A stretch of DNA of 64,000 nucleotides, from assembly GCA_026874595.1 (NCBI GenBank), contig CM049313.1, forward strand, positions 63,121,659-63,185,658. Direction: 5' to 3'. Made by a program: the position numbers and the translations under genes. The notes beneath the pieces were generated by a model. That model was not told the DNA's origin. It did not search any database and was given only the letters and a program-made list of their open reading frames with translations. This stretch comes from Sipunculus nudus. Lineage: Eukaryota > Annelida > Sipuncula > Golfingiida > Sipunculidae. Below, one piece after another: positions 24,280 to 35,302 of the stretch; the stretch's first letter is position 1, and each line of letters begins with the position of its first letter.

Positions 24280-24415
24280 ATACATGTGATAAAATGTGAG
24301 TCACGTGATTTTTTTCCAGTGACGATAGTAACGTGATAATATGTTTTGCAAAGATGGTAGTCACGTGATGTTTTGTTTTGCTGAGACATCAGTTAAACCA
24401 GGTGAGTCACGTGAT
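24280..24415. promoter_or_regulatory. Cluster of TCACGTGAT E-box palindromes
   Basis: TCACGTGAT occurs at 24301-24309, 24361-24369 and 24407-24415, with near copies TAACGTGAT at 24329 and ACATGTGAT near 24282. TCACGTGA is the full palindromic CACGTG E-box recognised by bHLH-zip factors (USF/MiT-TFE type). Spacing of 28-46 bp suggests a degenerate minisatellite of about 30 bp. Whether it binds anything is inference; no adjacent gene start is evident. Confidence 0.4.
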
Positions 24416-25349
24416 AGAATGTAGGTGATTCAGACCAGGAAACATGACTAATATTAAGAACCTGACTAAAAGTAACTGGTCTGTTGTCATTATTGTGGCG
24501 CCGCAAGCTGGGGTCATGACCAATAAATGGCGGTGTTTACGACCGGCGTCGAAACCAGAGCAGGAAGTATTCCCGCGTAAAACAAATAAACTTCCGGAAA
24601 AATTAACTCAGCAAGGGGTTGTAGAGCTATGGCTGTATTTATGGATGCTTTTGCTCATCAGCTCAAAAGGAACTGTTAAAACAACAAGTTCGTTGGTAAA
24701 CTCGCTGATGAAAAACCTATGGCCCCCTGCTGCATATATATTTACCTTACGGAGCTGCACCTGCTGTTAAAATCAGGATTACCAACAATTCCAAGAAGTA
24801 TTTTCTCATTAACGTTCCAGCCTCCTGTTTCCTTGTGCAGTTTCTAATATAAGAGCACATTCTGATCTTAATATATGAATTATATGGTAGGATTATATGC
24901 GATTACCGATCATATCGAAGAGTAAATCAATTTTGTATGGGATTATTGTAGTTAGATGCCGAACGGCCTGCATCTTAGGAGAACAGACAATATACTATGG
25001 CCTGACGATGTACGATTTACTTTCTGTTAACTGGGTTTTTTTTTGGTGTTTTTTTTTTTGTTTTTTTTTTTTACGGAGTATGGTTTTGCCAGAAGGGAGT
25101 TTTATATAATTTGGCTGGGTTTCGTACAGAAACCAAGAGATGGAAATCGTGAGAGAAACTGGCGTGAGTCATATATACGCCTGTCTGTTGTATATAAGTA
25201 TAGCATATAAACAACCTATGAAGAACCGAACATGACAATAAAAGTATTAAAATTATGCATCCTATTCTAAATCTGAATTATAAGAATCCTGGCCTTGTAG
25301 GTTTCTTACTTACCTGTATAAATATATCTCGCCAGCTATGCAGCTTTAG
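24416..25349. other. No gene supported
   Basis: A 108-codon plus frame (24444-24770) has no recognisable features. T-rich runs lie at 25028-25072. Confidence 0.4.
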
Positions 25350-25745
25350 GTCGCTTGTGCCGACAGCTACACATAAGCTATTTATAGCACAAACAGCTGC
25401 AGGGTCTGAAATACCAACAGCTGAACAGTGACTTGAACCATCAGCTGCTCAGGAGGTCATGCACCTACAACAACACGGGGTGTATAGTGCCAACGGCTGC
25501 AAAGGTGGTCTTGTGCCAACAGCTGCACAGCTTCTGTATAGCATTGACAGGTGCAACGGAGTCCGTAACGGCAAAATCTATTAGGCACCTACAGTTGTAG
25601 TAGGATTCCAGTAGCCGACAGCTGCAACAGTCCTAACTGCCAAAAAAACGTCAGGTGGATCTCTTACGCCGAAAACCCTGATGCCAACAGCTGGAAAGAC
25701 AACTGCAGCCGAATCTCTGATTCAAACACCTGCAGCAACGCGGTA
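25350..25745 (+). repeat. Ancient minisatellite with GCCAACAGCTGCA core, about 27-bp period
   Basis: Imperfect copies of GCCAACAGCTGCA recur near 25358, 25388, 25412, 25438, 25463, 25490, 25517, 25544, 25586, 25614, 25683 and 25723, mostly 24-30 bp apart. The intervening bases are strongly diverged. The core holds the CAGCTG E-box. There is no open frame across it, so it is not a coding repeat. Confidence 0.65.
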
Positions 25746-26539
25746 ACGCTGAAACAAGTTCTTTCAGTGCGAACACATTATCACACGTGTGACAAAATTA
25801 ACAAGGTCGTATCGTAAATTCCTTTCAGTGCAGACCTCTTGTAAACCGATACCTGCCTTAGAATTAATGTAACACAGGTATGTGGCGTCCTCCTAACAGC
25901 AGCGTCGCTGTTGTGGACATGCAATGTGTAAGAAGTTCCTGTCTGACCAAAGTTTCAGGAACCTAATCAAACAAAAACATTATACGATCAATCAAAACCC
26001 AGACAGAAAGCCGCCATAGAAGAATCCATGGAATCCGTTCTTCATTAACAAAAACCGAAGTGACTGTATTAATTAGTTTACCATAAGTGTCGCTTTACTC
26101 AGATACATGACGACCTGTGAGACACGGCTTTATGTGCCGTGCAGGCAGGAATGTGTGGCATCCCAGGAATGCATGATTGGCGTGCATGTTGAAGGGTGGC
26201 CCGAGGATGGACTAATCCTGGCGTCTTCAATTGGTGATTAGCTGACTACAGGTACCCTGAATCAATACAGATTCTGATAAACGTATATGTTGTGCTAGTC
26301 TGTGATATCGTGTTTTCCTTCGTCGCCTACACATGGCGGTGTTTGTCCTTATGTCTGCATCTATCAGTTTGTCCGTCTGCTTGTCACAACCCCGCCCTTA
26401 TGCCCCTACTCTGTCTGTTTTTTTACATAGTGATAGTCCTAACTATGCCGCATTACAGGTGATTCTCCAGCTGTTGAAATCTTATATTTGATCAGACGGT
26501 GGTTCTCCTAATAAATAGCCAATTGCGAATGGTATTTCT
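25746..26539. other. No gene seen
   Basis: Nothing recognised. Confidence 0.5.
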
Positions 26540-28600
26540 CGAAAAAGGGTCCCCTACGGAAGGGGTACGGATAATGGCTGCAAATGGACATTTTGAGCAC
26601 GGAGATGGCACAGATGGTTCTCCCAGTGGAGATCTGTATCGTAGGGATGGGAGATGGCACAGGTATTTCTTCTAGTTGAGCCTATTGGTGATCCTTGGCA
26701 CGGATGTGGGTTAGGTGGTTCCCTTAGTTGTGCCTAGTGAAGATCCTAAGTACGGATGCGGCAAATGTGGTTCCCCTAGTTAAGCTTATTGAAATCCTAA
26801 TTACGGATGTGGTACAAGTGGTTCACCTAGTTGAGATTAGTGGAGATCCTAATCACGGATTTGGCAAAGGTGGTTCACCTAATTGAGTCTATTGGAGATC
26901 CTGAGCGTGGATTTGGCACAGGTGGTTCCCCTAATTGAGTCTAGGGGAGATCCTGAGCACAGATGTGGCACAGGTGGTTCCCCTAATTGAGTCTAGTGGA
27001 GATCCTGAGCACGGATGTGGCACAGGTGGTTCCCCTAATTGAGTCTAGTGGAGATCCTGAGCACGGATGTGGCACAAGTGGTTCTCCTAATTGAGTTTAG
27101 TGGAGATCCTGAGCACGGATGCGGCACAGGTGGTTCTCCTAATTGAGTTTAGTGGAGATCCTGAGCACGGATGCGGCACAGGTGGTTCTCCTAATTGAGT
27201 CTAGTGGAGATCCTGGGCATGGATGTGGCACAGGTGGTTCCCCTGATTGAGTCTATTGGAGATCCTGAGCACTGATGTGGCACAAGTGGTTTTCCGAATT
27301 GAGTCTAGTGGAGATCCTGAGCAAGGATGTGACACAAGTGGTTGTGCTAATTGAGTTTAGTGGAGATCCTGAGCACGGATGTGGCACAGGTGGTTCCCCT
27401 AACTGAGTCTAGTGGAGATCCTGAGCACGGATGTGGCACAGGTGGTTCCCCTAATTGAGTCTAGTGGAGATCCTGAGCATGGATGTGGCACAGTGGGTTT
27501 TCTTCAAGTGGGGATTCTGATACGAGATATGTCTGTTTTGCTTCTGGGGATCTGCATAATTAAATGGGGTGTGGGTAAAGTGGAAATTGGGATTTTAAAT
27601 TCTTCGGAGGTGTAGCAGATGATTAATTAGTGGAGATTGATTAGTGGAGATATTTAGCATACGTTTATAACTGTTTTTCTGAGAAGATCTTAGGAAGAGG
27701 TGGTTTCGGGAGCGGTTCTCTAATATAGGTCCTAACGGCAAGAGGTAGAGCGGATGTAGATTCTTCTAATCCTAAAGGTGCTACGGAGATGGCACGTGTT
27801 GGCATTCCTGATGCAGATCTTAAAAGAATACGATGTTTGCCCTGGTGAAAAAAAACAGACATCATGAGTAGACTAGATGGCAGAGGTATGTTACACATCG
27901 CGGATTCTTGTCATGGAAATCCCAAGAAATGATGCAGTAAAGACAATTCCCATGTTAAGCACCTTCTAAATGCATATTGTGTATTATACTGGTATGTAGA
28001 ATAGCTCTCCTTTTGGTGATCCTTACCACGGAGGTGATAGTGATGGTGGTTCCCATATTGGAGTTCTTGACCGAGGAGATGGTACTGATGGTGGTTCGCC
28101 TAATGGAGAGCCTGACCACGGAGGTGGTACAGTTGGTGGTTCTCCTTATTGAGAATCTGACCACGGAGGTGGTACAGGTGGTGGTTCTCCTATTGGAGAT
28201 CCTGACCACGGAGTTGGAACATATGGTGGTTTTCCTCATGACGATCTTAGTGACGGAGATGGTACTGACAGTGGTTCTCTTAATTGAGATCTTTACCACG
28301 GAGGTGTTACAGGTGGTGGTTCTCCTAATGAAGATCCTGACTATGCACGGAGGTGGACTGACGGTGGTTCTCGCAATGAACATTCTGACCACTGAGGTGG
28401 TACAAATGGTGGTTCTCTTTACACAAATCCGGTGAAAGGCGGCTGTAATGATGGTGGTTCTCCTAATATAGATCCTGACCACAGAGGTGGTACAGATGGT
28501 GGTTCTCTTGATCGAGATCCTAACCACTAGGTGGTACAGATGGTTGTTCTCCTAATTAAGATCCTGACCATGCACGGAGGTGGTCCTGACGGTGCCATGG
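26540..28600 (+). repeat. 2-kb minisatellite 'gagatcctgagcacgga', 52-bp then 45-bp period
   Basis: From about 26610 to 27500 units of 52 bp (GGAGATCCTGAGCACGGATG then 'tggcacaggtggttccccta') repeat with high similarity, for example at 26941 and 26993. A degenerate zone (27520-27960) follows. Then about 13 units of 45 bp with the related text GATCCTGACCACGGAGGTGG run to about 28590. The 45-bp period is a multiple of 3, so frames stay open on both strands (152 aa plus at 27977-28435; 190 aa minus at 27955-28527, 15-residue repeats of 'VVRISIRRTT' type). The 52-bp zone has no such frames, which argues that they are incidental. Confidence 0.9.
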
Positions 28601-28896
28601 TTTATTGCGGCGACTATATGTTGGTGGATTGATCAACACATCATCCGTTATTATTTCAATTTAATCACATGACCGTGAAGTTATATCAAATCAGTGTTAA
28701 TTTGGAGTGAGAATGTGACAGGCTCTGTGCAATCGGTGTGGATAAGAATATGATGAAAGCAACTTCAACAGTTTAATCACTCACATGGCTCCTCAGGAAC
28801 AGGTGCATTGATTGAACCTTACATGACAGTGGCATCTGCCGGCTGAAAGTGTTCTAGTGTAGGTTATCTTGTCTTTTCTACTGGTTGAACCTTTCA
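28601..28896. other. No gene seen
   Basis: Nothing recognised. Confidence 0.5.
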
Positions 28897-28935
28897 CAGT
28901 GGCGGATCCGGGGGGGGGGGGGGGGGGGGGGGGGG
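28897..28935 (+). mobile_element. CAGTGGCGGATCC transposon end followed by G-run
   Basis: CAGTGGCGGATCCG at 28897-28910, then about 26 G. Ends of the form CAGTGGCGGATCC are common in hAT-related non-autonomous elements. I found no matching right end nearby, so only the left end is supported. Confidence 0.4.
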
Positions 28936-29540
28936 TCCAGGGGGATTTTTCAGGAAATCCCTAGAAGTTAGAAGTTTCTACGTGCTTAAATCAAGTTTTT
29001 TTCACATAGCTTTCAGAATATATGTCACAGTGTCATTATTTCAGATTTCAAAGGAATTTTACAGGACCCTCCCTCGATCTCAATCAAATTAGAAGAATTT
29101 TTTAGGTCCAACTGTCTTATATGGTTCTCAATCATATTCTTGAACACAGTTCGCAGAATATAGATCATAATGGCCTAATTCCAGGTTTCCATTCATGGAG
29201 ATTAACAAAAAATCGTGCTTTTTACCCATAGCCCCTTAATATTCGGTTCCAGCGACCTTATGTAGGGTTTCCTAGAAGATTTTACTAGGATGTAAAAACT
29301 GAATGTCATGTTAGAAGATTCTAGTCCAAACGGATGCAATTTGTGCACCGTGTGAGTTACTGGGTGCTATAAATCATGTTTTCGGCCCGACGTTAGCAAA
29401 ATAAAGGTCACTATGACCTAATTGAAGGTTTTCAATGAGGTTTGTCCCAGGAACACCCTCAATATAGACCAAGAACTTTTCACGTCTAACGGTAACGGTT
29501 TGTGCCCTGCTAGCGGTCGGAATGCTTCATTTGAAGGAGG
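28936..29540 (+). repeat. Degenerate family A half-monomers
   Basis: Four diverged copies of about 120-165 bp, each matching only the right half of a family A monomer (ca-tag-c...gaatata.gtcacagtgacctaatt...ggttt, ..gaagattctaggtcca..., tttgtgcc). Starts are near 28998, 29135, 29222 and 29365. No palindrome box is present in these copies. They lie just upstream of a complete single-monomer family A copy. Confidence 0.65.
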
Positions 29541-29559
29541 AAATGCCTAAAAAATGAGA

Positions 29560-29915
29560 AAAAACAAAGGTGGCGCCACCTGTCTTCAGGAACTTATGAA
29601 CACTTCATGATCAATATGCATGGACAGAATCATGGCAATCAATACATTGGTTATTCAGATACTGGTGCTTTTTTTATCAATTTTAATTATTCTTAGGTGC
29701 AATGACAGGCCCCGAAAATCAGAGGTTATAGGATGCAGTGACCTAATTTTAGGTGTCCACTGTCCAGGGTGATTTTATGGACCTCCATGGATTTTCAGTT
29801 AGAAGTTTCTAGGTCAAGTGGTTACGATTTATGCCGTGTTAATGGAAGGCCAGACGGACGACGGACACAGAGTGAACGTTATAGCTCAGATAACTTTGTC
29901 AGCTGAGCTTAAAAA
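29560..29915 (+). mobile_element. Family A element, single monomer with hairpin cap
   Basis: Perfect box GGTGGCGCCACC at 29569-29580, one monomer, an ACGG-type stretch (29853-29868) and a cap (tatagctcagataac...gtcagctgagctta) ending with an A-run near 29915. Confidence 0.85.
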
Positions 29916-29979
29916 AAGACATTTCAGTGCTTCAGCTGAGCCCTGATTTACACAGGAACTAAACGACTCTCTGGGAAAA

Positions 29980-30795
29980 TAGCACGTACTTATAATAGAC
30001 ACATAAAGACACGCTCTACACACGACCATGCATGCTTCAAAACCTGAAGAAATCATTACATATACTATTGCAATCACTTTACGAGGAATACGTTAACAAT
30101 ATCATTATGAAAGAAGGACCAAAACTAAAACGCCAGTGGCCCTTTATCAAAATCAAAATAACAGACGTCTGTGGAAGCAGATATTCTAAATCAACAGTAT
30201 CCCATCGACCCGATGGGGATAAAGTTAACATCCCACATTTCCCAAGTTCGACCATCGAATATGCTTGTACAATGTAGGGTCCAGCAAAGAAGGAAGTATC
30301 AATAATATTGAGGCCGTACAATGTAGGACAGCTAGATTCGCCACTGGAGACTACCAACAAACAAGCAGTGTGACATCAGTGCTACAGCAGCTCCAGTGAC
30401 AGTCTCTCCAGAGCCGCCGGGAAGCAGCCAGAGTAGTTATACTGTACCTGATAGTCAACAACCTAGTGGACATCCCAGCTGATGTAACTACCTGCGGAAG
30501 ACATCACTAAGAAATAGAGGCCACTCCCTACGTTTCTACATACCGTACACAAGACCAATGGTGTGCAAGGCGACCTTCTTTCCCCAAACAATCAAGCTGT
30601 GGAACCAACTCCCAGTAGGTGTAGCGGAGGCATTGAGCCTGGAGAGATTCAAGACCTTCCTGTCCAAGGCCACACAACAGCAGTCCATTCAACGTATTAT
30701 CTTTTTAACCTCTTTTATAGCGTTTATGTGCACTGTACATAGACTGTTCATAGAGTGCGACAAAACTAAAGTGGTATGTAGGGCCTAACCGAGGA
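29980..30795 (+). pseudogene. Non-LTR retrotransposon (Jockey/CR1-like) ORF2, internally deleted
   Basis: The left part (about 30010-30215) reads like the linker before the reverse transcriptase (YVNNII, then KRQWPFIKIKITD, then an RPDGDK motif). The text jumps directly to the post-RT region: IEYACTM, then a stop at the position where Trp is usual, then AVQCRTARFATGDY, LQWQSLQSRREAARVVILY, IVNNLVDIPAD, and finally MVCKATFFPQTIKLWNQLPVGV...ERFKTFL (30558-30700). This last block is the standard C-terminal signature of Jockey/CR1-type ORF2. The catalytic core is missing, and several frame changes and stops are present, so the copy is dead. The 3' tail is around 30795 ('gaggaggaagaagaggcag'). Confidence 0.85.
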
Positions 30796-32765
30796 GGAAG
30801 AAGAGGCAGCGAAAATTAATCGCTTCTATACAAGTTCTGATATTGGTGGTATGGGTAATGCGCTGCGGGAAAGAGCGTTGCTGTAGGTCCGTTCCTGCAA
30901 TTTCTAATTGAATAGACATCCGTTTGCAACGGTGTGTACTCAATTTAAGTGTTGAATTAGCGTATGTCATTCATTAGATAGGGATACACAAAGAACGTTA
31001 TTTGGTTGTAAACCGAAGAATGTGTACAGGTATTTGAATAGTTTATTTTTACAGGCGCATGCATTGTAAAGCGTTCGTTTAAGAAACAAAGGGTTGGTCA
31101 TTTGTGCATGAACTTGTCCCGACAACTGATTCTCACGGTGCCGCCATCTGCTGACGAAGATGTACACTACGGGAAAACTGCGAATGAGATACCATATAGT
31201 TAACGAAGTAATATTCCTAAATTGGAACACTGTATCAATTAACTAACCCCCGTATCTAAAAAAAAGTCGGGACGGCGGATCTTAGATTCAGAGCATAGGC
31301 CTACATATTTTTTATCCATCTTAATTACTAGACCTTCTGTGAAGTATGGTTTATCTCGCTGTAGCCTGACTGAGCTAGCGGGGAAAAGGGTCCGTCTAAA
31401 AGTCGGAGAATCCGCGACAACATGACACAAGTTTATAATATCTCTATCAAATTATTGTGATGATGACAGTCACAGTGCAAATATATTAATATTATTATAG
31501 AAAAACTGGGATAATAATTTTGCAAACATTGATAAAAGTTCTCAGGCACTTTTTTTTAGAAATCAGTGCGGGCGGGCGATTTTTTTTTTTTTTTTTTTTT
31601 TTTACCTTTTTTGTATGTTTCTATAACAATGTCATATGATCAGCGAAAAGCATGACAATAAAATATTTTTTGCTAAATATGTTCAGGTAAAGGCACTACA
31701 TAACAAAAGAAATCTCATCAAAATTGTATTATTATATCTTCTTGAAAGATGGAAGTCAAAATAAAAAATTTTGATGCGAGGGTTAAAATTGACTTGGGGT
31801 GTGCCTGAGAACTATACCTTATTTTTTGCCTAATAAAAACATAAGTTAAAACATACTTTAATACTACAATCAATACTACTTTTAAAACAAGAAAACAAAA
31901 AATTAACAATATTAATCAAATCATATTATTCTTTTATTATTTATGATAAATTAATTTATTATAATCATGATGTTTTACATTAAATGCAATGATGGTAAAG
32001 ATAAAAGTAAAAGTAATAATAATAATTATTATTATTATCATTTTTATTATTATTATTACACACAGTAACATTTTAAAGTCAGCTGGTGGAGAAGGCAAGA
32101 TCAATATTTCGTCTCACATATTCGGCGACACCTTAAGCTATTAATGCACAATATTAGTAATTAATCCCGTTTTTTAACAGTTGAAAAAATATAAGAGTAA
32201 TATTATAAAGGTTTTCTGGCGATATTAATGTTTGTGTTCAACAACTATAAAATTCTTTTCGAAACTTCTCCGTGGAATCTCCGGCTCCCCGTGGATTTTC
32301 GGACTTTTGGACAAATCCATGAAGGAAATAGAACAGTGTGTGAAACGCGACCCCGGACCACACAAATCAATTTTCACATTTACCATTTATATAGAAAAAA
32401 AATACCCTTGTTACTGATATAAGAACAGAACAATGTCTCTAAATGTTGCAGCTTTGTAAATGACCCATTCAATGAAAGATTTAAGTATACAAAAACATGT
32501 TGGCGAAGACGGACCCCAAAAGTTTTAGTTGTTGTTCAGTTATGGAGGACCGCCTTAACTACCTCTCATAATTTACATTTATGACCCAATGAGAAAAGAT
32601 TACACATGATTATTAGTTATATTAAGAGAAAGTATAATAGACCGGGCAAACTAAGGGAGATTAATTTGACAAAGAGCGCCACCGGTCATTACGGACCTGA
32701 GACTGATAGTAAATAAATATAATAAACAGCAAATATAAAAAAATAGTAATATAGCATAATTAATA
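30796..32765. other. No gene seen
   Basis: AT-rich with a T-run at 31580-31603 and (AAT)n/(ATT)n at about 32017-32056. A minus frame at 31239-31430 contains a tRNA A-box-like GCTAGCTCAGTCAGG (about 31364-31378) but no B-box. Confidence 0.45.
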
Positions 32766-32895
32766 GGGCTGGGTACCGGTCTGCCTCATCCGGTACAATA
32801 CGTATTGCGATACCGTTAATTCGATACCGATACGTATTGACGATACGCTTCATTTCTCTTTGTATATCATTTCTTAATAAAAACTCTGTTTCTTG

Positions 32896-32898
<3 letters not shown>

Positions 32899-32977
<79 letters not shown>
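32899..32977. repeat. (TA)n microsatellite
   Basis: TA run of about 79 bp, the longest in the window. Confidence 0.97.
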
Positions 32978-32980
<3 letters not shown>

Positions 32981-33055
32981 GGTCAAAGCAGGCAGCGGGA
33001 AAATCAGTAGCTTCTTTAGAAGCTCGGGAGGGTACGCCTTAATGGGGTTCTTAAA

Positions 33056-33152
33056 GTGTTATAAACGCTCCGTCGGCCCAAAAAGTGTCCGTTAGGCGGG
33101 GTGTCCGCCCCACAGGGATGTCCGCCTGCAGCCCGGGGTTTCACTGTATCAT
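33056..33152 (-). mobile_element. pogo/Tigger-type transposon end fragment
   Basis: In reverse complement the segment begins TACAGTGAAACCCCGGGCTG and continues with 'gcggacatccctgtggggcggacaccccgcctaacgga'-type text in several short blocks. CAGTGAAACC ends and GGACA-type subterminal repeats are typical of pogo/Tigger (Tc1/mariner superfamily) MITEs. Only one end is seen. It lies inside the hAT-like element, so it is either nested or a mosaic. Confidence 0.5.
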
Positions 33153-33523
33153 AAAGTGAATAAGTGTGATACACACACACACACACACATATACGATATA
33201 GACGTGAGTGTACCTTGTTCCTAGCAGCAATATGTGATGTGAATATCGATTTCATTAATAAAGAGGAAAGTCAGTATCAAGTACTGACGTGTATGCGTAT
33301 AAACATTTCTTATCAAGTCTTAAAAGCCAAAGCAACAAATATACAGTGCATTTAGGTTTATAAATCGTCAAGGTTATATTTAAACTTAGAGTCATATCCC
33401 TATTCGTTAGCAATCAATGTTTTACATCGATACGACCGATACAGCATGCAATGCATTTCGGTTATCGTATCGACGTCGTGTATCGATTCGTATCGATATA
33501 TCGATATATTGATACAGCCCTAA

Positions 33524-35300
33524 TTATAAATAATATTTCGCATAAACATAATACAATTATTATCTCATATTTAAACATATATGATTAAATATAATTATTG
33601 AAATTGGCTCGCTATAATCAGGGCCGGGCTCCGCGGTATTTCCGTATTTTCATATGATTCGGTCAGTAAAAGATAACAGCCGTTTGATTATGAATCGTGA
33701 AGTAGTTGTATCTGGTCGTGTAAAGATTCAAATTAAAGGCTTTCAGGATTGTCAAAAATCAAATTTTTGGAGTAAAGATGCTGATAGATAGCGCAACCAC
33801 TTTATTAACCAGGAAAACAAAATTAAGTAACTCGTCCCCTGTAGCAGATATAATAATATACGTGACATTTTTTCCTAAGTTCGTGAACGTTAGTGGCTAC
33901 ATGTGCTGGTCCACAGCTAAAGTATACTTACATATAGCAAATTAAGCATACTTACAATTTTTCTTGCACTGCGTTAACGGTCGCGGAGAAGGGGGATGAG
34001 TGATTTAAGTACTTACGAAACTGGCTGTATGTAATACATACTCATAGATACTTTTTATTGAGACGTCGCCTGCTTTTTCATGTGAAAGCATTGTCCGTTT
34101 CTATCAACATTTTTTATAATGTAATGTACAGAAAAAAAGAAGATTCTTTTATCATGCGAGAAATATGGGCATGGGGGGGGGGAATCTCATCTGCACTGAA
34201 ATCCTTACACTATGACACGCTCATATACAAATCGTGCCAAGCCGTTTTAAAATGGTGGTCATTATGGACAACACAACAAAGAATGAGTTCGCTCGGTCAC
34301 AGAACCCTTAAGTCCAAGCATTCGGTGACCCTCTGTGTCAATTTTTGAAATATTAATGAGATTTTTGTTATTTTTATTATTGTGGCGGTCATTTTGTATT
34401 ATGCTAGTTAATTAAAATTGCTTAACTTAGAGAAACTGTCTTGATATGGCCAGTATTAAGGTTATCAAACATCGTTTGGCGCGTCATTGGATTTCGGTTG
34501 TGACATCAGCATTAGTCCTTTATACAGAAACAAGGTGGCGCTACCCTATAGCAGCTACATTCATTACTTTAGGTAGCAAATTTTATTCATTAATAATAAC
34601 TAAATACGGCACAATGTGAAAGAGTACCTACCATTAAATATTCATTTTAAGCGCCACTGGATGTCATATACTTTGCACACATACACTTCAAATGAATCCG
34701 ATAGGGGTCACTAGTTGATGTGGGGGAAACGCCGCAAGAAAAACGTGCACGCGTTTATTTTTTTCACTGCTTAAATATTTTTAAATAGTACTGCCGATCA
34801 TGCATTGACACTTTCCAGGCGTGCTGGGCATCAGGGGAAAAATCCAAAAAGTCAGGGTTTTCGCATCAAAGCAAAACGATACTATTATAAATGGCCCCGT
34901 TATTCTCCCTGAATCACTTCAAGTTAAAGTAAATACACCAGGCTCGATGGACATCACTACGTGGCTGAAGATGAATCAGGAATATCGGCAGTTTCAAAAG
35001 TTTATGCTCATGGCCTGGTTTGTATTCAAATCTGCGTGGTTTCAATTTCGCGGTCACAGGGCATCCGCGAATAACGCGAATTTGAAGCCACAGCAAATAA
35101 GAAGGCAACCACTGTATATGATATCATGCAGGTTAAATACACTTCCTTCACAGTGTTGCCGTTTAAAACAGGAACACATTTCATTCTATGCAAAAAAGAC
35201 TTTAATAAAAGCTTTGTTTTATTTGACATTGTTAAAAAAACATCATTTAAGAAATAGAAAGTGCAGAGAATCCACGCATGTTTAAGGACATAAAGCACAT
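33524..35300. other. No gene supported
   Basis: Contains GGTGGCGCTACC at 34534-34545 without other family A text, a G-run near 34172, and a 154-codon plus frame (34821-35285) overlapped by minus frames and lacking recognisable character. Confidence 0.4.
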
Positions 35301-35302
35301 TT

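Larger units (their letters stand above)
32766..33523. mobile_element. hAT-like element, TAGGGCTG ends
   Basis: The left end is TAGGGCTGGGTACCGG (about 32764) with 'cgataccg' repeats. The right end is GATACAGCCCTA (about 33512-33523), which in reverse complement is TAGGGCTGTATCAATATATC. Ends starting (T)AGGGCTG with subterminal ATCGATAC-type repeats are typical of hAT elements. The flanks share TAATTA-type AT-rich sequence, but a clean 8-bp duplication cannot be read. The interior contains a (TA)n run (32899-32977), a (CA)n run (33171-33190) and a fragment of another transposon. No transposase frame is present. Confidence 0.7.

Noticed and set aside
27955-28527. 190-aa minus-strand repetitive frame and its 152-aa plus-strand counterpart
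   Set aside because: A product of the 45-bp period; the related 52-bp half has no corresponding frame and no start or splice context is visible.
31239-31430. Possible tRNA or SINE (GCTAGCTCAGTCAGG A-box-like word, minus strand)
   Set aside because: No B-box at the expected distance, and the cloverleaf arms do not pair.
34534-34545. GGTGGCGCTACC as a further family A copy
   Set aside because: No other family A text surrounds it, so it may be coincidence or an extremely decayed copy.
34821-35285. 154-codon plus-strand frame
   Set aside because: No domain, overlapped by comparable minus-strand frames, composition like the surrounding DNA. A chance frame is more likely.
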